Source of the DNA: Leptospira johnsonii
GTDB taxonomy: Bacteria; Spirochaetota; Leptospiria; Leptospirales; Leptospiraceae
Assembly (NCBI RefSeq): GCF_003112675.1
Contig: NZ_BFAY01000011.1
Span: forward strand, 1,690,513 to 1,754,512
Reading direction: 5' to 3'
DNA: 64,000 nucleotides
Made by a program: the position numbers and the translations under genes. Of this stretch, positions 48,386-57,688 are shown one piece after another. The notes under the pieces were generated by a model, which was not told the origin of the DNA, made no database searches, and saw nothing but the letters and a program-made list of their open reading frames with translations. Every line of letters begins with the position of its first letter. Positions within the stretch are counted from its first letter, which is position 1.

Positions 48386-49837
48386 TTATCCGAACGATAA
48401 ATTGGAGTCGTTCACGTTTGCAAAATTTATATCGAATAGATCCATTAGATAATTCTGATGGAATCTCCAAGGGCGGTTTGCTCCTCTTTGAGGAAATTGG
48501 TCTATCGCTCTTTGTATATATCCGGAATTCAAGTCTAGTATAGGTTCCCTTTCCATTTTGGCGGGATCACAAACAGGCACACACTGTTTATAACCGTTTG
48601 CCTGCATATGATTGAGCAGTCTTGCAACATAGGTAGAAGTTAGATCCGCTCTTAATGTCCAAGATGCGTTTGTATAACCCACGCAGAATGCAAAGTTCGG
48701 AACTCCGCTTAACATCAGTCCTTTGAATGTGAATTGTTTAGAAATATCCACTTCTGAACCGTCTACCTTCAACTGGATCCCACCGATAGCGAGTAATTCC
48801 AATCCTGTCGCAGTTACAATAATATCCGCTTCCAATTCTTTTCCGGATTTTAATTTGATCCCTTTAGAAGTGAAAGTTTCGATATGGTCAGTGACGATAG
48901 AAGCTTTACCCTTAGAGATTGCCTTGAATAGATCCGAGTCCGGAACCAAACAAACTCTTTGGTCCCAAGGTTGGTAATTCGGTTTGAAATGAGTATCTAT
49001 ATCATAACCTTTTGGAAGAGATACTTTTAATCTTAATCTGATCAACCACTTGGCAAAATTAGGCGATCGTTTGCAAATTTGATAGAACCAAATTTGGATG
49101 AGAATGTTTTTGATGCGAGTGATATGATGAGCCAATTTCGCAGGCAAAACGAATCTTAAAAAATCGGCAACTATATCCTTTGATGGAAGGCTAGTAATAT
49201 AAGTCGGTGACCTTTGCAGCATGGTGATATGAGAAGCCTCATCCGCCATAGATGGAACCAAGGTGACCGCAGTTGCACCGCTACCGATCACAACGACTTT
49301 CTTACCTTTATAGTTTAAATTCTCCGGCCAATGTTGTGGATGAATGATCTGACCTTTAAAATTCTTTATTCCCGGAAAATTCGGAGTGAATCCTTTATCG
49401 TAATTGTAATAGCCGCTGCAGATATAAAGGAAATCCGCAGTGTATATACGTTTTTCTTTTTTAGGTCCGACTTCTACACTGATTGTCCAAAAATTATCTT
49501 TACTGGACCAAGAGGTAGACGTTACTCTATGTTCGAATCTGATATTTCGATCTATTCCAAATTCGGATGCTGTGTCTCTTACATAGTTTAGGATAGAAGG
49601 TCCGTCGGCGATTGCCTTCGCTTCTTTCCAAGGTCGGAAAGAATATCCCAAGGTAAACATATCCGAATCGGAACGAATTCCCGGATAACGAAATAGACTC
49701 CAGGTTCCGCCTATATCGGATCTACCTTCTAAGATGGCGTATTTTTTGCCCGGACAAAGTTTTTGCAGATGATAGCCGGCGCTGATCCCAGATAAGCCCG
49801 CGCCCACAGTGATCACATCGAAATGTTCTTTGTTCAT
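48386..49837 (-). CDS. FAD-dependent Baeyer-Villiger-type monooxygenase (EthA-like)
   Basis: A 483-residue flavoprotein. The FAD-binding loop GAGLSGISAGYHL (12-24) is followed by GGTWSLFRYPGIRSDSDMFTLGYSF, the region of EthA and related enzymes. The Baeyer-Villiger fingerprint F-x-G-x3-H-x3-W-P is FKGQIIHPQHWP, and the NADPH-binding loop is VVVIGSGATAVTL. It would oxidise a ketone to an ester or act as a sulphide or thioamide monooxygenase. It forms a transcript with the SDR downstream, consistent with a ketone/alcohol pair. The intergenic region to 50092 (254 nt) should hold the divergent promoters. Confidence 0.92.
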   Translation of the reverse strand: MNKEHFDVITVGAGLSGISAGYHLQKLCPGKKYAILEGRSDIGGTWSLFRYPGIRSDSDMFTLGYSFRPWKEAKAIADGPSILNYVRDTASEFGIDRNIRFEHRVTSTSWSSKDNFWTISVEVGPKKEKRIYTADFLYICSGYYNYDKGFTPNFPGIKNFKGQIIHPQHWPENLNYKGKKVVVIGSGATAVTLVPSMADEASHITMLQRSPTYITSLPSKDIVADFLRFVLPAKLAHHITRIKNILIQIWFYQICKRSPNFAKWLIRLRLKVSLPKGYDIDTHFKPNYQPWDQRVCLVPDSDLFKAISKGKASIVTDHIETFTSKGIKLKSGKELEADIIVTATGLELLAIGGIQLKVDGSEVDISKQFTFKGLMLSGVPNFAFCVGYTNASWTLRADLTSTYVARLLNHMQANGYKQCVPVCDPAKMEREPILDLNSGYIQRAIDQFPQRGANRPWRFHQNYLMDLFDINFANVNDSNLSFG

Positions 49838-50091
49838 TTTTTCCTCGGCGGATACATTTTATATCCCGCTTTTCCGGAAAAGATTTTGCACCAAAACCGA
49901 GTAAGATTCGACTGATCTTATAATATCGCTCTCAAAAATTCGTAAAGAATGATAAGAATTTACCGGATTTTCCCTATTCTTATCGAATAAGTTACGTACT
50001 GTATGGATCGCCACTGGCTGTACTAGTTTACATCTCAAATCAATCCCGAAAAGACTTGCAACCATTTCAAAATCTGGGATTGGAGAAGGTC

Positions 50092-50412
50092 ATGAAGTAT
50101 TACTCTATAGCAGAATTGAATATCACCAGCGCTCGTTGGATCCCCGCTTACGTTCGCAATGTAACCAAGATGGTGGAAAAATTTGGGGGAAGATATCTTT
50201 CCAGGACCACAAATATGGAGAAGATGGAAGGGGACAGAAAACTTCCTCAGCTATTCTTGATCATTGAATGGCCTTCCAAAGAAGCGGTTCAAAACTTCTA
50301 TCATTCCGAAGAATACAAACCGTTTCTGGAAAGCAGACTAAAAGGCTCTAATGGGGAATTTATTCTTATCCCAGGAGAGGATGTGAACCAGCTTGCGAAT
50401 GTTCCGGAATGA
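50092..50412 (+). CDS. DUF1330-family protein
   Basis: A 106-residue ferredoxin-like alpha/beta-barrel protein. The family pattern is YYSIAELNI then GGRYLSRT, LFLIIEWPSKEAVQNFYHSEEYKPFLESR, of which the W-P-x-x-E-A-x-x-x-F-x-x-S-x-E-Y run is diagnostic. The function of the family is unknown. The ATG at 50092 has a GGAGAAGG site; the longer frame from 50056 is not used. It is divergent from the monooxygenase gene. Confidence 0.9.
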   Translation: MKYYSIAELNITSARWIPAYVRNVTKMVEKFGGRYLSRTTNMEKMEGDRKLPQLFLIIEWPSKEAVQNFYHSEEYKPFLESRLKGSNGEFILIPGEDVNQLANVPE

Positions 50413-50481
50413 TTAATTTAAGAAATTTTTTCTTTATCAAAGTTAACGAAGAAGAATATTCTGATCCTCTCAGGAAAGTAT

Positions 50482-50865
50482 ATGGCAATTAACGAAAAAA
50501 CTGCTGAACGTGTTCGGAAAGCGCTCACCAAACAAAAAGAAGTAGAGGAGAAAAAAATGTTCGGTGGTCTCTGCTTTATGGTAAACGGAAAGATGTGCGT
50601 CTGTGTCAGGGACCAGGAACTTATGTTTAGAATAGATCCTAAAGATTACGAATCCGTTTTAGAAAAGAAAAAAGCTAGGCCCATGATCCATAATGGAAAT
50701 CTGATGAAGGGATTTATATTTGTAAACATAGAAGAAGTGAAGTTAGAAAAAGAGTTTGGATACTGGATGGGTCTCGCCCTGGATTATAATAAAAGCGCGA
50801 AAGCCGCTAAGAAAAGATCGAAAAGGAGAGTCCCAGCTCCAAAGAAAATTGCTAAGAAAAAATAA
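50482..50865 (+). CDS. TfoX N-terminal-domain protein
   Basis: A 127-residue protein with a TfoX/Sxy N-terminal domain: KKMFGGLCFMVNGKMCVCVRDQELMFRID is the core. The tail from about residue 100 is lysine- and arginine-rich (KSAKAAKKRSKRRVPAPKKIAKKK), so binding to nucleic acid is plausible. The domain is linked to competence in some bacteria, but many free-standing members have unknown roles. It follows the DUF1330 gene by 69 nt. Confidence 0.9.
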   Translation: MAINEKTAERVRKALTKQKEVEEKKMFGGLCFMVNGKMCVCVRDQELMFRIDPKDYESVLEKKKARPMIHNGNLMKGFIFVNIEEVKLEKEFGYWMGLALDYNKSAKAAKKRSKRRVPAPKKIAKKK

Positions 50866-50976
50866 GTGCCAATAAGACTTTTATTTGCTCGTATCTTCGT
50901 TTAGAATAGTTAAAAGACATCTTCCGTTTTAAAAATCGATTTACTTCCTTTCGAGTGGCTATCAGAATCGACCGCT

Positions 50977-51672
50977 ATGAAAAAAATATCAGTTCTATTT
51001 CTTCTAAGTATAACATGTGTTTTGTTTTCTTGCAGCAAAAAGGAAGCGGATGCAGGCAAGGGAGTGGTCACATTTGTTGTTGGAAACGTGACCTTAGAAA
51101 GAGGTCCCGAAAAATCCAAGGCGGAAGTTAATAAAGAGATCCAAAACGGCGACGTATTGGTTACAGACGAGGGCGCAACTGCAATGATCGCATTTGGGGA
51201 AAGCGCTTCCTTATTAGAGATCCAATCCGGTTCCAGATTCCGTTTTGACGATATCAAATCAGATAAAAAGTTTTTCCAAGAGAAGGGAAGATCTTGGCTT
51301 CTTTCCAATAAACTTGTAAAAGGCGAGGGCTTAAGTCTTGGAACTCCGACCACGACTGCAGGTGTTAGAGGAACTAAATTCTATACTACAGTTCAGGAAG
51401 ATATGACTTTTATCTGTCATTGCCAAGGTAAGGTAGAGCTGGAGAATAGTGCAGATCATTCTAAGATGATCCCAGAGTCTGATTATCTTACGGTAACAAA
51501 AGGAACAAAAACGATAGTGATCGATAAGACCGATTTATCAAAAATTGGTATCCCGTACGTTCATAATCATAGTGAAGTGAGCAATTCTCCAGTCGGAGAA
51601 AAAAACAATCTGAAGTTGGAAGATTTCCTGAAGATCCAAGATCTTGCTAAGAAAAAATTAGCGGAGAAGTGA
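50977..51672 (+). CDS. FecR-domain lipoprotein
   Basis: A 231-residue protein with a lipobox (LFSCSK, Cys19). The FecR core is seen in VVTFVVGNVTLERG, then NGDVLVTDEGATAMIAFGESASLLEIQSGSRFRF and the hallmark TPTTTAGVRGTKFYT. A FecR domain of this type usually sits in signalling or surface proteins; in Leptospira such lipoproteins are commonly hypothetical. It abuts the convergent TPR gene end to end. Confidence 0.88.
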   Translation: MKKISVLFLLSITCVLFSCSKKEADAGKGVVTFVVGNVTLERGPEKSKAEVNKEIQNGDVLVTDEGATAMIAFGESASLLEIQSGSRFRFDDIKSDKKFFQEKGRSWLLSNKLVKGEGLSLGTPTTTAGVRGTKFYTTVQEDMTFICHCQGKVELENSADHSKMIPESDYLTVTKGTKTIVIDKTDLSKIGIPYVHNHSEVSNSPVGEKNNLKLEDFLKIQDLAKKKLAEK

Positions 51673-52521
51673 TTAGGCCTCGTCTATTTCAACATTCTCT
51701 AATGTATCAAAAAAACCGGTCTGCAAAAGTGGACCGAAATCTACCATATCCTCTGCGGAAAGTTTAAGACCGTTTTCCATGGAGTAGGCCTGTAGCAGTG
51801 AAGCACAGGCCAAATGGCTTTCTTGCAATTGGGCGTGGGCTCTCGCTTTTACGACGAGTATATCCGCGTCAGATTCTCCGAAATATTTGATATACAAGTC
51901 TATAAACTTAAGCGCGTTTTTATGATCCGAAACTTTCAGGTAACACTGGGCGATCATATCGTAATGAAGAAATGTTTCTTCTTCGTCCATTCTCATGGCA
52001 GTTTTTAAAGAAGCTAACGCTGAATTATAATCTCCCCTTTGAAAATACAAATATCCGAGTTCGGACCAAATATCCTTTCGTTTAATCCCTCTTCCTCTGG
52101 AAAGTTTTTCCTGGGATAGGGCTTGTTTTAATACTTGGATCGCCTCGTTGGACCTGTCCGTATCTTTTAATAAACTCGCAAGAGTAAGATACAATTCCAA
52201 TTGGTCCGGAAAAAGCTCAATTGCGGAGGTGAGTATCTTTTTCGCGGATTTATAATTGTGAACTTTGATCAAATAATTCGCGTAATAGAGCCTGCTTTCC
52301 GGATGAGAGGAAAATCTGTCCTGCAATTCCTGGAAAAGATTCAGGGTTTCCCTGGTATTCCCAATATAATATTGGCACCAGGCCTGGCGGTTTTTCACCT
52401 TCAGGATAGTTTTGGGGTTTTGGGTAAAATTCAGGGATTCCTTGTATAGGTTGAACGCCTTAGTAAATTCTCTCTGCCTTTCCCTATGGATGGCGCTAAT
52501 GATTAGTTCCCTAAAACCCAC
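51673..52521 (-). CDS. Cytoplasmic TPR protein
   Basis: A 282-residue protein made almost wholly of TPR units: AFNLYKESLNF, ETLNLFQELQDRF, SAKKILTSAIELFPDQLELYLTLASLL, EAIQVLKQAL, SELGYLYFQRGDYNSALASLKTAMRMD and HKNALKFIDLYIKYFG. It has no signal peptide. It starts at GTG. It probably acts as a scaffold; no partner is visible nearby. Its stop abuts the FecR gene stop. Confidence 0.85.
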   Translation of the reverse strand: MGFRELIISAIHRERQREFTKAFNLYKESLNFTQNPKTILKVKNRQAWCQYYIGNTRETLNLFQELQDRFSSHPESRLYYANYLIKVHNYKSAKKILTSAIELFPDQLELYLTLASLLKDTDRSNEAIQVLKQALSQEKLSRGRGIKRKDIWSELGYLYFQRGDYNSALASLKTAMRMDEEETFLHYDMIAQCYLKVSDHKNALKFIDLYIKYFGESDADILVVKARAHAQLQESHLACASLLQAYSMENGLKLSAEDMVDFGPLLQTGFFDTLENVEIDEA

Positions 52522-52634
52522 GACTGGGACAGGCTAAAAAAATTCCTAAAATAATCAAGTTTTCCACAGATCAACCGATGATTGAAACGGGGGCAAAGGA
52601 AAGAAAAATCCCCACTTCAATCGAGGTAAAGAAA

Positions 52635-52814
52635 ATGGAAATCGGTAGCCAAACCAGCCAATCTCTCATGATCGAAAGAATTGCCAATCTGCCTAGAGAG
52701 ATTTTCCAAGCTCAGTCGGATATGAATTCTAAACTTTTGAAACTGAACGTAGAGGCTCAAGTACAAGCCCAGGCTTCCGAAGGAAGATCCAGGCTTTTGG
52801 ATCTGTACGTTTAA
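52635..52814 (+). CDS. Small hypothetical protein (YjfB-like possibility)
   Basis: A 59-residue acidic-basic mix with a helical middle (LMIERIANLPREIFQAQSDMNSKLLKLNVEAQVQAQ). The Q-x-Q-x-Q pattern and size recall the small YjfB-type motility proteins, but the likeness is weak. The ATG at 52635 has a GAGG site and follows a long run of adenines; a frame from 52578 adds 19 residues of no clear use. It is probably expressed alone. Confidence 0.55.
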   Translation: MEIGSQTSQSLMIERIANLPREIFQAQSDMNSKLLKLNVEAQVQAQASEGRSRLLDLYV

Positions 52815-52886
52815 TTAGGACGTTGGAATTCCACAAAACGTAATCGTTCGTTTGTAGGAGTTCCTACATCCGCGTAAAATAAGGTC

Positions 52887-53711
52887 TTAATGCTTATTAT
52901 ATTCCGGCCTTTTTCTATCTTTAAAGGCTTTCATCGCTTCTCTAAAATCCCTGGAATCCATAAAACTGGAATTCCACACCGCGACATAGTTTAAACCCAC
53001 AGCTAAAGGTTTTCCTTCGGAGTAGTTCATTACTTCCTTAGTACCTTCTACCACTATCCTTGGATTGGCTGCGATCTCAGAGGCGGTTGCGATTGCTCCT
53101 TCCAAAAGTTGATCTTGGTCCTTGAACAATTTAGAAACAAGTCCCATTCTGAGAGCTTCTTCTCCGTCTATGTCCTTGCCTGTGTAAGCGAGTTCTCTGG
53201 TGTTTCCTTGTCCGATAATCGAAGGAAGTCTGTTGATGGAACCCATGTCCGCTACGATCGCTACCTTTGCCTCTCTCAAAGAGATACTTGCATCGTAGGT
53301 CGCATAACGGATATCGCAGGCAGAGATCAAGTCCAGTCCTCCGCCAATACAATGTTTTTGGACAGCGGCGATGGAAGGTTTAGGAGAATCATAAACTGCG
53401 TTGATCCCTTTCTGCATTCGAAGGATCAGTTCATAGAATTTCTTACGATCGTCTCCATAAGTCCCTTGTACTACGGATCCGAATTCTTGGAAGAAAGAGT
53501 CCAGGTCCAAACCTGTGGAGAATGATTTACCTCTTGCGGCTACTACGAAGGAACGGATCTTTTGGTTCGAATTAATTTCGTGTACTACGTCCGGAAGGTC
53601 TCTCCAGAAACTCCAGTTCATCGCGTTTCTTTTGTCGGGACGGTTTAAAAAGACGATGGCTACTCCGTCTTCTCTCTCGACGATTTCAAAGAATTCAAAG
53701 TTTGTCTTCAT
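52887..53711 (-). CDS. Crotonase-fold enzyme, dienoyl-CoA isomerase-like
   Basis: A 274-residue CoA-acting enzyme. The oxyanion elements are GKSFSTGLDLDSF and KHCIGGGLDLISACDIRYA. The region SLREAKVAIVADMGSINRLPSIIG carries the acidic residues (Glu of REAK, Asp of ADMG) found in the delta3,5-delta2,4-dienoyl-CoA isomerase (ECH1) group, and ACDIRY supplies the conserved Asp. It would help degrade unsaturated fatty acids. It is separated from the gene at 52635 by 72 nt. Confidence 0.88.
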   Translation of the reverse strand: MKTNFEFFEIVEREDGVAIVFLNRPDKRNAMNWSFWRDLPDVVHEINSNQKIRSFVVAARGKSFSTGLDLDSFFQEFGSVVQGTYGDDRKKFYELILRMQKGINAVYDSPKPSIAAVQKHCIGGGLDLISACDIRYATYDASISLREAKVAIVADMGSINRLPSIIGQGNTRELAYTGKDIDGEEALRMGLVSKLFKDQDQLLEGAIATASEIAANPRIVVEGTKEVMNYSEGKPLAVGLNYVAVWNSSFMDSRDFREAMKAFKDRKRPEYNKH

Positions 53712-53754
53712 CGGGATCAGAGTTATCCGATTCAGCCGACGAGTAAAACGTTTT

Positions 53755-55128
53755 TTAGGTCTCGTGTTTTGCGGGGAAGCTAAGGGTGGCCTTGCAGCCG
53801 TTTTCGTTCTCTAAATTGAGTTTTCCTCTTAGGAGTTTTACGAAAGAGTCCACCAAAGAAAGTCCTAAAGAGCCCGAATTGCGTGCTTGGGGTGTTGTGT
53901 CAGAGAGCCCCACGCCGTCGTCTTTGACCTCTAAGAAATATCGTTCGTCATTCAAACTAAAACGGATCAGTATAGAACCACTCTCTCTACCTTTGAATCC
54001 ATGTTTGAATGAGTTGGTCAGAAGTTCGTTGATGATCAATGCACAGTTCATTCCCATCTCACTAGGGATCTTTGGAGTTTGGATATCCAATACAAGTTTG
54101 AACTTAGAACGATCTATCTTATACACTTCGAAAAGAAGGTCCGTTAGTTTGCGCACATACAGATCAAAACTAATGGAGGAAAGATCGTGATTTTCATAAA
54201 GCACTTCGTGCAGAAGGGCCACTGCCTGGATCCTATGCTGGCTGTCCTTGAAAATATCCAAGGTTTCCTGGTCCTTCAGATTGGAAGCGTTCATGCTTAG
54301 CAAAGAAGAAATAATGGTAAGATTGTTTTTGATCCTATGATGGATCTCTTTTAAGTAAGACTGGTTTGTACTATCCGATTCTCCTAAACGAAGAACAGTG
54401 ATCGAACCGCTGGATTTTCCCTCGGTATTTAAGATGGGGGAAATTTGAAGGGTGGCAGCTGTTTTATTTCCGATCGCATCGATCGCGAATATTCCATTTT
54501 TCTCAATTGTTTGGTTAGAAGTTAATACATCCAGAATAGGAGGTGTATAAGCGGAAAAATTTGAATCTTCTAACCTTAAGATCTTTGTTAAAGAAAGTCC
54601 AATGGACTCCGCGTAACTTAGGCCCGCGATCTTTTCTGCCACAGGATTACAGAATAATACCAACCCGTTTTCGTCGGTGGTGATGATCCCGGATTCCATT
54701 TGGTTTAAAGTGGATTTTAAGGATTCTTCGTTTTTGCGGTTTCTATGTTCCAGCTCGTTTTTGTATAATGCCACTTCGATAGACGAGCGTAATTGGTCGG
54801 ACTCGAATGGTTTGACTATATAGCCTAAGGGTTGAGTTCTTTTGGCTCTGTTAAGAGTGTTCTCATCTGCGTATGCTGTAAGATAAATAACAGGTGTTTG
54901 AAATCTGTTCCGGAGAAGTTCCGCAGTTTGGATCCCGTCCAGATTCCCTTCAATATTGATATCCATTAGGACCAGATCCGGATGATTCTCCTCAGCTTTT
55001 TGGATGGCTTCCTCTCCGGAGGATGTGATGCCCACAAGATCGTAACCTAATTTTTTAAGTTTTTGGCCCAAGTTGACTGCGACTATGATCTCATCTTCGA
55101 CAACTAGGATCTTAGGTTTTGTGAGCAT
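53755..55128 (-). CDS. Hybrid REC-PAS-histidine kinase (HisKA_2/HWE type)
   Basis: A 457-residue cytoplasmic sensor. Residues 5-122 are a receiver domain (acidic pair at 11-12, D56 in LVLMDINIEG, K106 in YIVKPF). Residues about 135-250 are a PAS domain (GIITTDENGLVLFCNPVAEKIAGLS). Residues 255-325 hold the HisKA_2 dimerisation motif EIHHRIKNNLTIISSLL with the phosphoacceptor His at 263/264, and the rest is an HATPase domain (ELLTNSFKHGF N box, VKDDGVGL G1, GLSLVDSFVKLLRG G2). No output partner is adjacent. The final codons overlap no neighbour; the crotonase start lies 43 nt away. Confidence 0.93.
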   Translation of the reverse strand: MLTKPKILVVEDEIIVAVNLGQKLKKLGYDLVGITSSGEEAIQKAEENHPDLVLMDINIEGNLDGIQTAELLRNRFQTPVIYLTAYADENTLNRAKRTQPLGYIVKPFESDQLRSSIEVALYKNELEHRNRKNEESLKSTLNQMESGIITTDENGLVLFCNPVAEKIAGLSYAESIGLSLTKILRLEDSNFSAYTPPILDVLTSNQTIEKNGIFAIDAIGNKTAATLQISPILNTEGKSSGSITVLRLGESDSTNQSYLKEIHHRIKNNLTIISSLLSMNASNLKDQETLDIFKDSQHRIQAVALLHEVLYENHDLSSISFDLYVRKLTDLLFEVYKIDRSKFKLVLDIQTPKIPSEMGMNCALIINELLTNSFKHGFKGRESGSILIRFSLNDERYFLEVKDDGVGLSDTTPQARNSGSLGLSLVDSFVKLLRGKLNLENENGCKATLSFPAKHET

Positions 55129-55436
55129 ACTTCTAATCTACGAATAAAACCGATTGTTTCAACCATATAAATGTAAAATGATAGATGAAAATATCTGCGG
55201 AAATATGCAAAAGAATTTGAAAGCTTCCTTTGCAAGTAAAATCGAATATAAGTGAGATTTTTGTGAAGATCTCTTATTATCCTGTAATCTTTTTTGAAAC
55301 AACTATCAGAATATAAAAACTTCCCTAATCCTTTCGGACTAAAACTTGAAATTTTTTGACATATCGTCTAACGTTGATCGGCCAAGGTTTGTTTCTGTCC
55401 CAGGGATGGGTGGATCGATTCCGGATTTAGAAGGAT
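55129..55436. other. AT-rich stretch without a gene
   Basis: No supported gene or RNA. The sequence is AT-rich (for example 55157-55220) and probably carries the promoter of the kinase gene and the 3' region of the DUF900 gene. Short frames here and an antisense frame at 55339-55698 show no family pattern. Confidence 0.5.
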
Positions 55437-56528
55437 TTAATTTCGGAGAATATAGTTTTCGTTTCCGTACGACTTGCGGATGAATAGTCTCTTCTCCGCT
55501 CCCAGGCCCAAAAAGAGTTGGTATAGATCGGTCAAGATGGGACGGGAGGAATAATATCCGTGACCCAATGACAATAAAGAAGCGTCGATCGGGTTTACAT
55601 TGACTACATCCACACCTGGAAATTTGGAACAGGCGCCTAGTCTTCCTGTCTGGTGGATCTGTGCCGAGGCAAACAATGCGGAGTCTCCGGGGGAACAATA
55701 CAATGTAATCCTTTCCGAAGACTTTAATAAACTGTCCAGGATCAAAATGAATTCACCGGTATCATAGTCAGGTGCGTTCAATACCAATTCTTTCAAAAAA
55801 GGTTTGTCGCCCCATTCTCTAGAAAGTTCTGAAACCGAATTTAGAACCACCTGATGGCCCATGGAGTGTACCAATAGATGGATCTTCTTATTCGTGGAGA
55901 CCATTCTTTTCAGGAAGTTTTTGAAAGAGTCCCTACTGCTTCTTGCGGAGACCAAATTTCTTTCGTAAGTATTTTTTAGGAAGAATGTTCCAAGCATGGA
56001 ACCGTCTCCTCCCGCAGGCCAAGTGTATAATGCCACCTTGCCTGGAAATTTCAGATCGTATTTGAGTTGGGCCGCTCTTAAAATAGCCTCTTCGAAGTTT
56101 ACATTAAATCCGTGGACGAATACGATCACTTCTTCGAAAGGATCTTCTTCTATTCTTTTCCACCAAAGTTTTTCCTGCTCTTCTTTGGTCTTTCCTTGGA
56201 TAGCAACTCGATGCTCTAAAAATTGAAATGATTTTTCTTTATTGCCCAGGCCGAAGGGTAGGGAGCCTATCTCTCTATCCGCAGGAACGTTTACTAAGCA
56301 AGAACCTGATAGGGTTCCCATATTTCCGAAGTTTAGAAAATAAGAATTAGAACAAGCGACTTGTGTCCCTGGATTGACCGCTCTGGAAGTATTAAAAAAT
56401 ACCTCGACCCCATGAGTGGAAGAATATTGGGGATTAGTCCTTTTTTCCAGATATTCGGACGCGGAAGGTCCGCAACCTAAAGTGAGAACAAAACTAAGAG
56501 CGAGAGAAGAGAAAGAGCGAAACATCAT
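55437..56528 (-). CDS. DUF900-type alpha/beta hydrolase lipoprotein
   Basis: A 363-residue probable lipoprotein: lipobox LTLGCG with Cys19. The DUF900 hallmark IVFVHGFNVNFEEAILRAAQL is followed by LYTWPAGGDGSM, the nucleophile HSMGH and the acid/His region LVLNAPDYDTGEF and LGHGYYSS. The serine, Asp and His needed for hydrolysis are all present. It sits 5 nt after the M23 peptidase gene in transcription order, so the two are probably co-transcribed. Substrate unknown. Confidence 0.88.
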   Translation of the reverse strand: MMFRSFSSLALSFVLTLGCGPSASEYLEKRTNPQYSSTHGVEVFFNTSRAVNPGTQVACSNSYFLNFGNMGTLSGSCLVNVPADREIGSLPFGLGNKEKSFQFLEHRVAIQGKTKEEQEKLWWKRIEEDPFEEVIVFVHGFNVNFEEAILRAAQLKYDLKFPGKVALYTWPAGGDGSMLGTFFLKNTYERNLVSARSSRDSFKNFLKRMVSTNKKIHLLVHSMGHQVVLNSVSELSREWGDKPFLKELVLNAPDYDTGEFILILDSLLKSSERITLYCSPGDSALFASAQIHQTGRLGACSKFPGVDVVNVNPIDASLLSLGHGYYSSRPILTDLYQLFLGLGAEKRLFIRKSYGNENYILRN

Positions 56529-56533
56529 AAATC

Positions 56534-57655
56534 TTAATGGTTCGGTTTGGAGCCTCTTTTATAAGAGAGACCCTTTAGATATTTTCCAGGATTTACGGAT
56601 TTCCCTTTGTGGATTACCTCAAAATGTAGGTGGGGACCGAAACAATAACCTGTACATCCGGAGGTTGCGATCTTTTTGCCTCCGACTACATAGTCTCCTC
56701 GTTTTACATTCAGTCTGGAATTGTGAGCGTATAATGTTTTGAAATCGTCGTTATGTTCGATCACGATCGCGTTTCCGTAACCGCCCATCCATCCTGAGAA
56801 TACTACCTTGCCGTTACGGGCAGCCATTACCGCTTCGTAGTTTGCTTTTAGATCCAATGCTTCATGGAATTTATGCTGGGGGAAAGTTCTCCACCCGTAA
56901 TTGGAAGTGACTATATGAGAAGTAACTGGGACTACCCACTTAGGAGCAGGGTCTGGGATCACAGCGCCTGGAAGAAAAACCTTTTGGCCAGGACGAAGAA
57001 TGTCCAGATCATCCAGTTTATTCTCTTCTAAAATTTCATCCAGGTTCACTTTGTAAAGAGAAGCTACCTTTGCTACGGTATCTCCCGCCTTAAATTTATA
57101 TAATAGACCTTGCTTATTAGGGATCTGTAATATTTGTCCCGGGTACAGAGTATCTTCCAGATTGATACTGGAGGAACCTGCGATGGATTCCATAGAAACC
57201 TTGTAACGGGTAGCGATCTCAGAAAGTGTTTCGTTCCTTTTGACTTTGTAGGTAACGACTTTAAGTTGTTTCTTTTTATCCGAAGCGCTTTTGATCTCAT
57301 TCGCCATCAAGATGGTGAGCTTTGCTTTTTCAGATTCTTCTAGGAATTTTTCGTCGCCTTTTTTGGCTTTTAAGTCTTCGGAATCGTTTTCAGTCACTTC
57401 CGTAGAAGCGGATTCCATAGAAGCGTTGGAAGGACTCATCCAGATCCCCAAAAATAGGACCATAAAGATGACGGATGCTACAAGAGGGATAACGCGGAAT
57501 TTGCGTCTTCTGAAGTCCAAATTTCCGTGATATAGATTTCCTCTGAAATAAAAGGAATAATGGAAATGGAAAGCGCCCAGGTAGATCAGGGTGAAATTAT
57601 CTGTCCGGAGGATTTCCTTTCCTGCGGTCAATTGCCTGGGCTTCTTGAAGATCAT
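56534..57655 (-). CDS. LysM-M23 metallopeptidase, membrane anchored
   Basis: A peptidoglycan endopeptidase of the M23 family, 373 residues. A membrane span lies at about 54-72 (FRVIPLVASVIFMVLFLGIW). Two LysM domains follow at 135-179 (TYKVKRNETLSEIATRYKV) and 185-229 (YKFKAGDTVAKVASLYKV). The M23 domain has zinc ligands H264 and D268 in HEALD, H311 and the HLHFE motif at 342-346. All catalytic ligands are present, so it is likely active. The start is uncertain: the ATG at 57655 has no ribosome-binding site, while a TTG at residue 46 follows a GGAAAT stretch. The bactofilin gene lies just upstream. Confidence 0.9.
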   Translation of the reverse strand: MIFKKPRQLTAGKEILRTDNFTLIYLGAFHFHYSFYFRGNLYHGNLDFRRRKFRVIPLVASVIFMVLFLGIWMSPSNASMESASTEVTENDSEDLKAKKGDEKFLEESEKAKLTILMANEIKSASDKKKQLKVVTYKVKRNETLSEIATRYKVSMESIAGSSSINLEDTLYPGQILQIPNKQGLLYKFKAGDTVAKVASLYKVNLDEILEENKLDDLDILRPGQKVFLPGAVIPDPAPKWVVPVTSHIVTSNYGWRTFPQHKFHEALDLKANYEAVMAARNGKVVFSGWMGGYGNAIVIEHNDDFKTLYAHNSRLNVKRGDYVVGGKKIATSGCTGYCFGPHLHFEVIHKGKSVNPGKYLKGLSYKRGSKPNH

Positions 57656-57688
57656 ACTATGAGTATCGGTCGATCGGGCGGAGAACCA

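Noticed and set aside
55339..55698. 119-codon minus-strand frame at the end of the DUF900 gene
   Set aside because: It overlaps the supported lipoprotein gene in another frame and is Arg/Pro-rich without a domain.
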